Notes under the pieces: generated by a model
Databases searched by the model: none
The model's input: only the letters and a program-made list of their open reading frames with translations
What the model was told of the DNA's origin: nothing
Assembly (NCBI GenBank): GCA_900708905.1
Contig: CAADRB010000006.1
Coordinates: 712,135 to 776,134, forward strand
DNA length: 64,000 bases
Direction of reading: 5' to 3'
DNA from: Hymenolepis diminuta
Taxonomy: Eukaryota; Platyhelminthes; Cestoda; Cyclophyllidea; Hymenolepididae
In this document: piece after piece, positions 36,853 to 47,535 of the stretch
Numbering within the stretch: position 1 is the stretch's first letter
Layout: every line of letters begins with the position of its first letter
Position numbers and translations under genes: made by a program

Positions 36853-37561
36853 TGAGGTAGAGAATTGAAAAAGAAGAACAGGAGAGTGTGTGTTTGCAGA
36901 ATCAAACTAAACAAGGATAAGAAGAGCTAAGTTGACTTTCTGGATTATCTATAGTTGAAGTTCTGTTGTTAGAAGAGTGTTCATTTAAGTTCATTTATTT
37001 GCTAATGACCTTTTCGATAAACAGGATACGGAAAAGGTTTTGACGGTCTAAAGATTTTGGTATCTACTTGCATTTTTTCATTAATCGTTTTAAAAGTGAG
37101 GCCACATTTTGCCATTGGTTTAGATTTACCATTAAACTTTCCAAAGGCTGCTTGGGTATGTTGGTCTATGGGTTTATTATTCATAGAAAAAACCTATAAA
37201 ATATGTCGAATGCTTATCACCTTGTCTAGTATCAACGAACTACCGTGGGTTGTTAGAAAAGGAGATAAGCATTATAACCAATCACCCAATTCATTCAACT
37301 GGTCATTGGGTTTTGAAAATTGCGGGCATTAAGAGAGGACGTAGTAAACCAATCGCCTTAAATCTGTATAAAAATTCCTGCGGTAAGCAAAACATTATTT
37401 TAATCAGTAATAGTAATTGAATGCTGATGAGTTCTGTCAGCTTAAAATCTTCTCGGACATGACAAGTGTGTAAAGATGAAATTGGCCACCCTTTTTATGC
37501 TTTATGCATTGTACTTTATATGTACTTTCATATGCTTATTCTAAATTCAAGGCTGCTCGAC

Positions 37562-37775
37562 GAAATGAAGACAAATTATTTCTATGAGTATAAACTTCAG
37601 AACCAAAAATAATACCTTAAATAATGGTAAAGGTTGTCAAAATGCAGAGCAGATAATGTACCGCAGAGCTCTCTTCAATGTACTAGAATTTGAATGGTAT
37701 GCATTCCATTATCTAATTTATATCCTTGGAACGATCTTAAATAAATGGACTTATCATTATTTTAAAAAAGTAATA
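37562..37775. repeat. Dispersed repeat R5, copy 1
   Basis: It aligns in the same orientation with 52292-52510. Shared features are a GAAAT.AAG.. start, ATGARTATRAACTT, CGCAGAGCTCTCTTCAAT and a shared TTAAATAAA near the end. The overlapping reading frame (37584-37784) is not conserved in the other copy and is not a gene. Confidence 0.55.
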
Positions 37776-39206
37776 CAGCCTTAACACGAGGTATTGGCAC
37801 CCTGGTAATATTCAACAAGGCAAAGCCTGGCTAATCTGTGGATATGCAGTTCTACTTGTCTGCCGCTGGCTCATCGGAGTCGATGACAGAACAAGATAGC
37901 TGCATACTCTGCTCAAATACTGGCTATCATCACCTATCGGATTAAAGGTATCTCCGTAGAACTTGGTTTGTGATTTGTTCCTAACCATTTATTCCCATGC
38001 CTCAGTTATCTACATTCATTACATTTAAATAAAAAGTAATAAGAATAAGGATTATTAGAGATCACCCTGGGCATGACCAGCCGCAGAATAAATTCAACCG
38101 ATCAATAAACTTTGAATGCCGTAGATATAATCTCATCTATGAACATAAAATTGGAACAATAGGACGTTTCACAGTGAACTATACTCCCTATGAGGACACA
38201 AACGACTTTTTCCTTCAATAATTCAACTTTAAGTAAGACTCTCGATACTTTATCACCTGATCCTCATGCCTTATTGGACTTCATAGCTGTTCCCCTTATT
38301 CAGATGACAACTTCGAAACATTTTTTCAGTGTCAGTGGCAAAAATAATAATAAAAAGACCCAGTTAAGCAGAATTTTCGATTGTGATTACTTCAGTCATC
38401 TATCAACAATCTAACTCGTCATCTTCGAGTCTCGAGAAATAAGTTGGTCGTAGAAGATAACGATCTTAAAGATCATGTCTCTGCTTGATTTCTTTCTTGT
38501 TTACTCTTCATACTTTTTACATTCCTTGCTTGCTCACTAACTTATTGGTTCAATCGTAGTCAGCAAGCTGTCATTCCTTCCTGACTGTACTCGCATTAGT
38601 GACATAAAGATGTCAATCGCAGGCAATAACGGATCTTCTGGCAGTCAGTATAATCAACATGAATATGTTCGGTAATGATTGGCAAAGTTGACAACACTAA
38701 AAAAATACAAACCAGTCAATAATTTCAGTATGCCCTAACTGTCTAACTGACTTGATTTATCCTTTCGATATGAGGGATTGATCCACATGGCCTCTATAAA
38801 CCGCATTGAGACCCTTATCTACAAAAAAAAGACCTAGTTAACTTTTCCGCCGTGTTTAGTAAAGGTCGTTTTAGTCAGAAATAAGACTTATTAACTTCCA
38901 AATCTAATGAGGGAAGGCGCTTGCAGCAGTCTATCACGTTGACATTGAGCTGTTCTAATCATCAAAGACGAACAAAGAACGCAAGACTAGTCAACTCCCC
39001 ATCCAACGTTGATTCGTCCATTTTATCACAATTCAGGCTCCTTCCAAGTCCTGATCGTTTGACCGATGTATCCATTGCCCAACCCAACCCTTGATCTTCA
39101 CATTTGGGATAGGTAGTTATTTCTCGTTGAGATCACTAGTCTTGGAAGATATCTCTAAGCTTGACCTGGTCGGACACCTAAAGTAGCGTTACTGCTGAGA
39201 TTAGTA
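37776..39206. other. Intergenic DNA, no gene recognised
   Basis: No supported gene. The sequence from 38500 is less AT-rich than the average of the window and may contain worn repeat DNA, but I found no second copy. Confidence 0.45.
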
Positions 39207-39393
39207 TGTTGGGGTAGCAGTGGTTGCGTAAACCACGATGAAGGTTTGAGGAGAGATGAGAAGGAAGCGCATGAGCCGATATATGACAAGCGTATGTCTA
39301 TAAAAGTGGGCTTTTATATAGTTTCATAGAGGAATAACATAAACAGATGAGACGGTTCCGGACATCGCCGATCAGGGAAATTGAGCCCTAACA
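39207..39393. repeat. Possible short LTR-like repeat
   Basis: The block starts TGTTGGGG and ends CCCTAACA, an imperfect terminal inverted repeat of the TG...CA type. It contains a TATAAAAG at about 39299, as a U3 promoter would. There is no target-site duplication, no second copy in the window and no primer-binding site, so this may be coincidence. Confidence 0.25.
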
Positions 39394-39474
39394 ACGCTCA
39401 CTCACTAAGCGGCTTATTTCGCAAATTAAAACAAACCACTTGAGTACACACGATGGTCCTCTACAGAGAACCTG

Positions 39475-39600
39475 AGGTCATCGCAGGATTAAGCGCTTCA
39501 AGTACTACTGTGAACTTGGAAAGTCTTGTGGCTGCAGTAGGGTCAAACATTTCAAGCATCACTGCGAGGTCGAGACAACTAAGTCTCGGAGATTAGTAAC
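39475..39600. repeat. Approximately 58-bp imperfect tandem repeat
   Basis: Two adjacent diverged units share TTCAAGYAYYACTGYGA (GCTTCAAGTACTACTGTGAA and TTTCAAGCATCACTGCGA) followed by related GGAAAGTCTTG and GACAACTAAGTC segments. Function unknown. Confidence 0.45.
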
Positions 39601-40262
39601 GATCCAGATAAAAATTTTGTAAAAGCGTAGAGATTCATTCTTCAAGTGCTTTTTTGTTTTCCAAGACCCAAACCACCGCTCCACCGATTTTTGTCATACT
39701 CCAGTACTATAACTTCTCAAGGAACCAATTACTTTCCTACTTGAAATCGTCATGACTAAAAATGTTAATTTGCACTATTGCGATAAAAAAAACCACCCGG
39801 AAATCCCACAGCAGCAAATAAATCACATCAAACACACTCAAATGAGACGAAAATAAATCAACAAGATAAACGGAGGTTAAAGTTCAGAAAAAACGGAATA
39901 TGTGAGTGCACACTTTATCTTAGTCATAAAATAGCTTCCCTTGAACAAAACCAAAGAAATACAGATAAACAGAGGGAGCAGTTCAAGCCATGACCGTCTC
40001 GAACTAGTCTCCTCTCAAAGAACATAATAAGAAATGGGCTATCACAGAGGGGAACTATATATACATTGCAGTAACGTCGTTGAGTAATACCTTAACGCTA
40101 AGTAGTTCACAAGAGAGAAAGGGAGGGGGATCACAGTAATCTTATGAAATTAGGAGTTTAAATATTTTGGCTTGTGATCCATTAAAAAGGAAACTATATA
40201 CAGAGAGATAAATAGCAACACTCGAAAGGGAAGCAGTTAGATAGCTTAAAAAGTAAAGGAGC
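39601..40262. other. 3' flank of the ZMYND11-like gene
   Basis: This should contain the 3' untranslated region of the minus-strand gene ending at 40263. I see no AATAAA on the minus strand within about 600 bp of the stop, so the cleavage signal is either a variant hexamer or further away. Confidence 0.4.
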
Positions 40263-43200
40263 CTAAAAATCCGTTAATCGGCGACAAAAAGTGCTGTGTC
40301 CAGCGGTCCAATCCGCTTTCTGACAGTCCGTGGAACAGTAGGAAGCTCCAGGACAACAGTAATAGATGGACTTCTTAAGACACCGTCTACACCACTCGTG
40401 TTTCTTTGCCTCCTCAAGTTCGCGTGCATGCCGCTCTCCCATTTCATGTATTTGACGTTGGAGCTCCCTAATTTGTCTCTTGAGCTTTTCGTTTTCAGCA
40501 TTTGCAGTTATCAATTGACGCACGTGATCCTAGAGGTTGGAAGAACACACATTAGTCAACTGAAAGACGGCTCTTGCATGCGCATATACTACTTAAATGA
40601 TAACTAACCTCTGCAGCAGCATGACTGACGTAGTTGTGTCCATTGCAATTCACTTCAGCTGGAGAAGCATCCACAGTAGAGCCTATCCCAGAACTGGAAG
40701 ACAGAGCTGCTGGGGATACAGAGGATATCGAAGGCACGCCATTATTGTTGTTGTTAGTGGTGGTTGTGACGGCAGGAGGAAAGACGTTGCGCTTGGAGTC
40801 AGACGATGGAATCTTAGCCACCGGTAAGACATCGCTTCCATTCTTCTTACTCACTTGAGGAACAAACAGTTTTAAGGCTTTCTTGAACACGAGAATCCAT
40901 CTTGAGACTACACTCTTCTGCATTCAAACTTCGTTTTTGAAATCAACTACCCACTATTCTAACACTGAGGAATATTGCGAACTATCAACCATAGATCTAA
41001 GTTTCCTTGCCTTGGAGAGAGAGAAGATACATTGGAACCGCTCTGACAAATACGTATTCCGCTATCCACTTTTATTGAACAGTACTAATTGGCATAGTTA
41101 GCCCTTCCCAAAACTCGGTATGCAACCCCGACTTCGCGGACATAATTGGTGGACTAATCTCTGGATCATCATTGAACAAATGGCAAATACCCACAATTCA
41201 GTAAACGACCCATCCCCTCTCCCTCTTAATCGCAGACTTAAGAGCTCTATACATGCGCTACAAACTAACCTCGTTTAACAGGACTCTTCACGTTATCAAC
41301 GACACTTCCATTGACAGGTTGGTTCTTCTTCGGAGAGCGTGCCGTTGCCTGTTGTACCTACGACAACGAAAAAAACAGACTCAAATACGAGTTAGGAAGA
41401 GTGTAAAAGAGATGAATGAGCACTAACAGGTTTGTTAGTAGATTTTGACGCCGAAATCGTCATCTTATTCGAATTGGTGAGGGAAGACAGGACAGACTTG
41501 GCAGAGGAAGCAGAAGAAACGCTACTACTACTACTTGAGCTGCTACTACTACTTATACTCCTTTTTCGACAAATAGGAAGGGGAGGAGAGGGTTTAATCA
41601 ACTGAGGCGACTCAGAGGATTCAAGGGGAGAAGAGGAAGGTTCAGAGTCACTGTCTGTCACGGCAGCTCTACTCGAGAAAGGACGAGTAGCGGATGGCAC
41701 AGCACCAGGTAAGGGGAAAGTAGTGGATTTAGTCTTTGTTGTTGAAGGCACAGCCGGAGAAGTCGATGCTTTGGTCGTGGAAGAGGGAGTGGGTCGATAT
41801 GTAGTGCTGGTGGGACGTTTAGCGGGAGGAGGATAGTCAGAATCGGAATCAGAACTAGAACTAGACACACTGTTCTCTTCACTAGTAGTATCAGAAGAGT
41901 AAACTCGAGCAGAGCGAAAAGCTGCGTTACTACTTCTGGGACTAATATTTTCATCAGGCGATGATGCAGGACGAAAAGACGGGATGATACGAGCAGCTCC
42001 AGCACCAGCCGGAGACTTCTCGAAGAAATTATCACTCTTACCTGAAAGGGAAACAAATACGGGTACAAAAAAAAACAGATATAATTATTGGAAGATTTGC
42101 GACGTCAAAATTACCCTTAGATGATGAAACAGGACGACTTCTCTTAGCGTTAGTCTTGGACGTCGAAGTCGACTTTCGAGATTTTTTTACCTGGAAGTCG
42201 TCAGTATCATCAGATTGTTTCGGGGGCTTCGGAAGAACATCACAGTTAAGGATGGAGACATCAAACTCAAAGTTCGGAGTGACCTTTCGTTGGTTCTCCA
42301 CGTACATTTTCACGTCCTGGAGAGCTCGTTTAAGAGCAGAGTTGACTGTCATGCCCAAATTAGAAGGAGAAGTGCACAATAGGAATACACTATTTTTCTG
42401 GGCTGATAGTCGTTCACGGCGGTTGTCGAGGGAGATTAATTCGTAGCTCTCATCGCTTTTGTAGAGAACTTTACAAGGTCGAAAGGCCCAGCTACCGTAC
42501 TGGTACCAAACTAGCTCATGAGGGCGGGGACAAGCCCTAACAATTTGAAATCGATCGGGTCGTCCTCCATTCGATCGGACGTAACAATTAGAACAGTATG
42601 AAGACTCTTTTAACTCCTTTAGAACAGCTGAGCGAAGATTACGTGCTGTAATAGTCATTTCCGCCTTAGTACCGTAAATTATCGCTACATTGTGAACAAG
42701 AAGATCTAAGTCAACTAAAATATGAGTACGAGAGGGATAACCCTCTGATAATTTGGATGCAATCACGTTAGTATTTATCTGCTTTATGCAGAAATATTTG
42801 TTGCGATTAAGTTCCTCAACGTAGCCAACAGTACACAGATTTAGCCAGGAAGCCTTTCCTTGCATTTTCTCCTCAATAATTTTGCAGATTTTGCGAAGAT
42901 TTGGTTTAGTCTCATTGCTTAACTGGGTATCGTTGAGACGTCTACAGGTGACACAAGAAGATGCGGAGGGGTGGGACGGTCGATATTTTTCATCAGGAAA
43001 ATCAAAGAAGGAATTAATCTCGAATGAGCGTTTATAACAAATCTCGTGATATACACGGAAGCAGGTTGGACAATTGATAACAGGACCAGGCAGGTGGCAA
43101 TGGAAACAGTATCTAAAGCAAGGTTTAAAATAAGATAGACACTTACGAATCGTGTGAAGATTTCGTTAGCAAAGAAGACCAGTCTGGTCTCCGGTAATGG

Positions 43201-43403
43201 GAATCATTTACAACGATACAATTATCCCGCACCGCATTCCCTAACTGTTCCTGAAGTTTTGCAGTGGTACATTTAGGATCTTTTTCAGAACGAATGTAAC
43301 GTAGAATGTGGTCAAAGCTGCATATTTGATCAGCTGATGGAATCTCAACGGAATCCCAAATATATTGCAGGTACACGGGATCTGTGTAACGCCTCGTAGT
43401 CAT
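40263..43403 (-). CDS. ZMYND11 (BS69)-like chromatin reader, six exons
   Basis: Nuclear co-repressor family that reads histone marks and recruits partners through a MYND finger. Exons on the minus strand are 43403-43147, 43112-42115, 42041-41428, 41357-41270, 40853-40609 and 40529-40263; all introns are GT-AG (34, 73, 70, 416 and 79 nt) and the frame closes to 822 residues. The exon 5 acceptor (CCTCAAG) is the least certain; another in-frame AG lies upstream. Domains are an N-terminal winged-helix-like region (1-85), PHD at about 87-145 (YCFHCHLPG, CPTCFRVYHEIC, CVTC), a degenerate bromodomain at about 155-260, PWWP at about 280-370 (HELVW), a Ser/Pro/Thr-rich linker at about 390-690, a coiled coil at about 738-777 and MYND at 781-817 (WCRRC, YCCPGASYC, CQKADW). 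I start at ATG 43403; the upstream frame opens only with TTG. It is longer than vertebrate ZMYND11 (about 600 residues) because of the linker. Confidence 0.93.
41500..41560 (-). repeat. Trinucleotide-encoded poly-Ser tract in ZMYND11-like exon 3
   Basis: The plus strand reads a run of CTA/CTG-type triplets, which on the coding strand gives about a dozen consecutive serines (AGT/AGC codons). It lies in the disordered linker between PWWP and MYND and is likely to vary in length. Confidence 0.75.
43113..43146 (-). other. 34-nt intron 1 of the ZMYND11-like gene
   Basis: Donor GTAAGT at 43146-43141 and acceptor TTTAG ending at 43113. Splicing joins ...SSHDS to YCFHCHLPG and so builds the PHD finger in frame. 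Without it the frame stops within one codon. This is among the shortest spliceosomal introns and typical of flatworm genes. Confidence 0.9.
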
Positions 43404-44712
43404 TTTTGCTTTCGGCAAAAAGAACAAAACGACTTCTCCCTTTAGAAGTGAAAAATAGGAACGAAAAGAAGTGATAAATTACTAGGATGAAGCTACGACA
43501 AAAACCGATAAATAGACACTTTCAAATATGCGGCTTGCTAAACGTGATTTAATAGTTTAAACACGAAAGTCAATTTATCAAAGATAAGTTACTTTCATTT
43601 TCTAAAGTACAACAGACTGAAAAATATTTTTAAAATTGCAAGACATAACAAATTTTTAATTGCATATTGTCTTTTTATATGTTTTATTTTTATTTTTCAA
43701 TGTTATATTCTACTTCGTCTATATCTCTTTCACTATCCTTTATGAATATTAAGCAATTAATCAGAGTTTATTTTAAAATTCGCTTACAATATTATGCATT
43801 TTGGGTTTTATAATGTATTGGCTCTGAAATATCAAATGAAAGTGGCTAATTTGGCTTACATTTGCTTTTCTTGAAATGTGGCATGATTAGAATATTATAT
43901 TTTCATACATAATTTACAGGAAGCCATAAAATCACATAGATTTCAAATTCAATAGTATTTGGTTCTCAAAGATCCGAAGAACTTTTTGAAATATGCTCTA
44001 ACAATTAGGTGTCTCCAAGAGATCATGAAACCTTATATTACGAAAATTTCCTAGTGTATGCACTTTGTGAAACTATTTTTTAGTGTAAAGTTCTAGATAT
44101 TGATTTGGTTTTCAACTGGACGTTCTCATATAAGCTTGTTATTCTCTATGCAACCATCGTATGGGACACTTTATCTGACTTGGCTAATGAATTAGATCTG
44201 TTTCATAGACAACATGTTTTGATTGGGATATAACGAGGTGTGGATTGGAACCACATAGAAGAAACAACTCAAATCACCAATGGTCCATTTACTGATATAA
44301 ACATTAAGCTCATATGCAAACTTTTCTTCTCGAGAAATCGATCATGTCTTATCAACGATATCACCAATATGGCGATTGGCTGCCGAGTACCTTTCCATGT
44401 TCAGATTCGATTCGCCGATGAAAGATGCTATTGTTGGGGTTAGTTGACTCCTTATCGTTCAGAATAGACCTACTGTTGAAATCTACTCTTACTAATTTTA
44501 TTGAGAGCTTTTAGATAATCTACTTTAAAATAAAATATTACTTAGGTAGTTGAATATTTAAGTCCCAAGGATTATTCCTAGTAAATAATATGGAACTGCA
44601 CAATTTTTATGAAATGAAATGCCAATTTTCAACATCGAAATCAAATACGCAGTCTAAAATCAGGAATAGAGATTGTGTTCATTAATGACGTCAATGATAA
44701 TAATGATTTCTA
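43404..44712. other. 5' flank of the ZMYND11-like gene and spacer
   Basis: No further exon recognised. On the coding strand a pyrimidine-rich stretch and TTCTAAAG lie about 35-40 nt upstream of the ATG and could serve as a trans-splice acceptor, since many flatworm mRNAs receive a spliced leader. This is speculative. The plus frame at 44240-44443 has no recognisable domain. Confidence 0.35.
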
Positions 44713-44892
44713 ATCCCATTTAGGAAAGCATTTACCTCTGCCTTGCGTTGGGTAGAGGTTGGTAGCATTGAGTCTTCCTTGTGAGAATTTCGAATGCTGC
44801 TATTTCCCTTTATTATCCATAACTAATCGATGCAAGCACGAATGGGCTTTGATTTACTAACCTCCGATTTTGCAGACAAGCACTTTAGCCAG
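44713..44892 (-). repeat. tRNA-derived SINE-like copy 2
   Basis: On the minus strand a tRNA-like head begins near 44890 (GGCTAAAGTGCTTGTCTGC) with a B-box-like part about 40 nt on. The tail core TGCTTTCCTAAATGGGA lies at 44713-44731. It has the same layout as the copies at 14928 and 59704, and is more decayed in the B box. Confidence 0.5.
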
Positions 44893-45828
44893 AGTCACAT
44901 ACAACACTCATGATAATGGCGCTATAAAACTTTCGTAAATTCCGTATGAAAATATCAAGTTAATTGGGCAATATCTTCAACAAGAAGCTTTCAATGGCAC
45001 CGTCAGTTTGAAAAAATGTGCTCATCAACTCAATTTTCGTTAAAACCAGCATTTATTATACGATGTTGTGGCTCTATCTGACTTCAGACAGTTTTCATGT
45101 TCGATTACTACTGCTTATTTTACTCTGATAATTTGAAAGCTTTCTTAGAAGTCTCTAAAAACCACTTTTTGAAGAAATATTAATTCAACTCGTCCTAATT
45201 AAAATTATTTCGACGTCTTAGCATTTGCCTAAACTAAGTTCAATCACCGCATTTGCTTGATATCGATTAGGCTTAGGGATAACTTAGGTTTGAACCTGCA
45301 TAATTCTGACACATGCTGATTTTTAGACTCTCTTCCCTCTTTTTTCTCCTTATTATTTGTCTTCCTCCATCTACTGAGTACCGTTTTCTTTCAATAATTT
45401 TAACTGTTGTTGCATTATTAAATTTGATCTGCTCCACATTCTTGGAATTATGACCTGAAAACTGTGGTTGTCATTTGTTGCTGATATTTCCAGTGTTAGC
45501 TGCTATAACGTAACGAACCAGGAGTTAGCAATCTCGCAGATCCAAAAATCCGGAAAACTCGGCAATATTGCAACTTAAGCCAGAAGTTAATAACCCATGG
45601 CGCATCAGAAGGCACGTTATAGTCAACACGAGTGTATTAACGAAACTCGCTCTCAGTCGGCATCGGTTTAAACAAATAATAATAATTATCAAGTGTCTTT
45701 TATCGGTGGGGAAATAAAGAAAGAAATTACATTTTTATTTATAGAAGAAATATTGGGAACGGGGGAAAATAGTTATCATTTCTTCTAACATTAGCTTATT
45801 ACCTCCTCTTACAAATTGAACGATCATT
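44893..45828. other. Intergenic DNA, no gene recognised
   Basis: AT-rich with no supported gene or repeat. Confidence 0.5.
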
Positions 45829-46130
45829 GATGCTATAGCCAGCAGATGTCCATCAACATCTGGCGATTAGAAGTGATTGACTGGCGATAAGATCTCCACT
45901 ACAGTATTCACAGGCGGTCTCGCCGTGTGTTTGCTTGTTTCCACGTAGATACTTAAACGGTTATCGATCATCACACCGAGACACCGACAACGAGACGTGA
46001 CCGACGAAATGTTTTGTATAGAAACCGAATTTACCTATTAATAAATGGGGGTGGTTTGCCGGCCACCTTCGAACCGATCTGGGGCCATGGGTGACTTGAC
46101 ATGTTTCAGATATTCGATCGAGAGACCTAA
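45829..46130. repeat. Dispersed repeat R2, copy 2
   Basis: Second copy of the block at 3445-3755, same orientation, starting GATGCTATAGCCAGCAGA and ending near CGAACCGATCTGGGGCC. It ends about 580 bp upstream of the SPEF1-like start codon. Minus and plus frames over it (45961-46191, 46045-46242) are not conserved between the copies and are not genes. Confidence 0.7.
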
Positions 46131-46710
46131 CGTTATTTCGACGATTTTCAGCTTTGCTTTCGCATATATTTTCCTCTGCAGTCGTCTTCATATCATTTTG
46201 CCCTCAAGAACGCACATTTCAGTCAATTGTCTATATAAATAAACCGACATATTATGTACTAATTTTTCAGTTTCCTCGTTATATTTTCCATTTCATTTCC
46301 GCAGCCAATTCCCCATATTCAACCGCTTGCAAAAAGAATGAGTTGGGCAATAAACTCATTATATAAGGGGGGCAATGATGCTGAAATTAAAATAGCATTT
46401 GACACTTAATTAACTAGGGGTAAATTTTAGGCTACTGTCATTTTATTAGGTCTACGATCACAGAAGCAGATAACAAATATATGCATATGTAACAATGTTA
46501 ACAAAACTAAAAGAACTAAAAAATGCATTATTTAAATTAAAATGCTGCTCGGATGAATGCAAAAGTAAAATTCCAATTGGAACATTAAATTCATTTCTAA
46601 TTTGACCTTGAGTCTTGTTGGTAAATTTTAACAGACGCTACCGCTGTAATCAATTTTACTTCATATATTTAAGATGCAAATATAGGATTTAAAGTAATTT
46701 AACTTCAACT
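46131..46710. other. Upstream region of the SPEF1-like gene
   Basis: AT-rich, no recognised TATA box or other promoter element that I would stand behind. The 5' untranslated region of the SPEF1-like mRNA must lie here. Confidence 0.4.
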
Positions 46711-47496
46711 ATGCTTAACGAAATCGATCAAAAGGTTTTACGCGATTTATATGCCTGGGTGGATTCAATCCCTCTTTCCCGTCCAAAAAAGAATATAAGT
46801 CGAGATTTTTCTGATGGGGTTTTAGTTGCTGAAGTTGTAAAATATTTTTTTCCTAAATATGTCGACCTTCATAACTTTCAAAGTTGCAATAAAATCGAAG
46901 GCAAAAAAAATAATTGGCACTTGCTCAATTGGAAAGTATTTTCGAAATTTTCCTTCAAAATAACGGATGACGTCGTAGAATCACTAATTAACGCACGATC
47001 CGGAACTATTGAGAAGCTCCTTTTACTTCTTCGGTCCAAATTCCAAGAACACGAAAATTCATGTGAAGTTAGCGATAATAGTTTCTTACCCGCTTTATCC
47101 TACCGAAATTGCGTCCCCAAAGTTATCACTCCTACTTCAAACCTACAAAGAATGCGAAGACTTCCTTCTGTTCGGAATGAAAACAGGAACATGGAACGCA
47201 GCTTTCCTTCCCCCAGTAATCAAAATTCGATATCCCAAAAACCCATGAGTAAAGCATCCTCTGGGCCAAAGCCAGCTAACGGATCATCATGGAGAAAATT
47301 CAGTGGTACAAATGGATATCATGAATCCGTTTCAGATGATCTTTTACAATCCTATGAACAAAAAGTTCAGGAATGCTTAAATCTTCAAGAGACAGTGGAT
47401 ATACTTAACGCCAAGCTTCGGCGCATGCAGCATTTATTGGAGTTGAAAGATTTACGAATTAATGAACTTCAATCAAGACTACAATTCCTTCAATGA
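46711..47496 (+). CDS. SPEF1/CLAMP-like ciliary microtubule-binding protein
   Basis: Sperm flagellar protein 1 family. It binds, bundles and stabilises microtubules, and in other animals sits in the central apparatus of motile cilia and flagella and along apical microtubules. A single uninterrupted frame encodes 261 residues, close to the vertebrate length (about 236). Residues 1-100 form the family's calponin-homology domain (CH_2), with the signature block LYAWVDSIPLSRPKKN followed by ISRDFSDGVLVAEVVKYFFP, then NNWHLLNWKVF and a Leu-rich closing helix. Residues 140-210 are Ser/Asn-rich and probably disordered. Residues 220-261 form a coiled coil with the conserved ETVDILNAKLRRMQHLLELK and ends with LKDLRINELQSRLQ. 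The start is the first ATG, right where the homology begins. In most animals the gene has several introns; here it has none, so intron loss or retroposition is likely. The frame is intact and looks functional. Confidence 0.95.
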   Translation: MLNEIDQKVLRDLYAWVDSIPLSRPKKNISRDFSDGVLVAEVVKYFFPKYVDLHNFQSCNKIEGKKNNWHLLNWKVFSKFSFKITDDVVESLINARSGTIEKLLLLLRSKFQEHENSCEVSDNSFLPALSYRNCVPKVITPTSNLQRMRRLPSVRNENRNMERSFPSPSNQNSISQKPMSKASSGPKPANGSSWRKFSGTNGYHESVSDDLLQSYEQKVQECLNLQETVDILNAKLRRMQHLLELKDLRINELQSRLQFLQ

Positions 47497-47529
47497 TATT
47501 AATATTTTTATCAACCACTTTGCACATTT

Positions 47530-47535
47530 AATAAA
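47530..47535 (+). promoter_or_regulatory. Poly(A) signal of the SPEF1-like gene
   Basis: AATAAA 34 nt after the TGA stop at 47494-47496, in a T-rich context. It would give a very short 3' untranslated region, as is common in flatworms. Confidence 0.65.

Larger units (their letters stand above)
29461..37561. other. Intergenic DNA, no gene recognised
   Basis: About 8 kb of AT-rich DNA without any motif-bearing reading frame. Frames at 30340-30564, 33370-33624, 35393-35617 and 35603-35797 were inspected and none resembles a known family. The stretch includes the R6 fragment at 31755-31910, a 30-bp tandem duplication at 36268-36326 and a purine-rich (GA)n tract at 36827-36852. Confidence 0.5.

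Noticed and set aside
36827..36900. Purine-rich tract as a fourth R3 copy
   Set aside because: Only the simple GA-rich part resembles R3. The diagnostic blocks before and after it are absent.
40296..40923. Plus-strand frames opposite the ZMYND11-like exons
   Set aside because: They are the reverse complement of exons with clear coiled-coil and MYND homology on the other strand and have no motif of their own.
42156..42446. 96-codon plus-strand frame
   Set aside because: Antisense shadow of the PWWP-coding part of exon 2.
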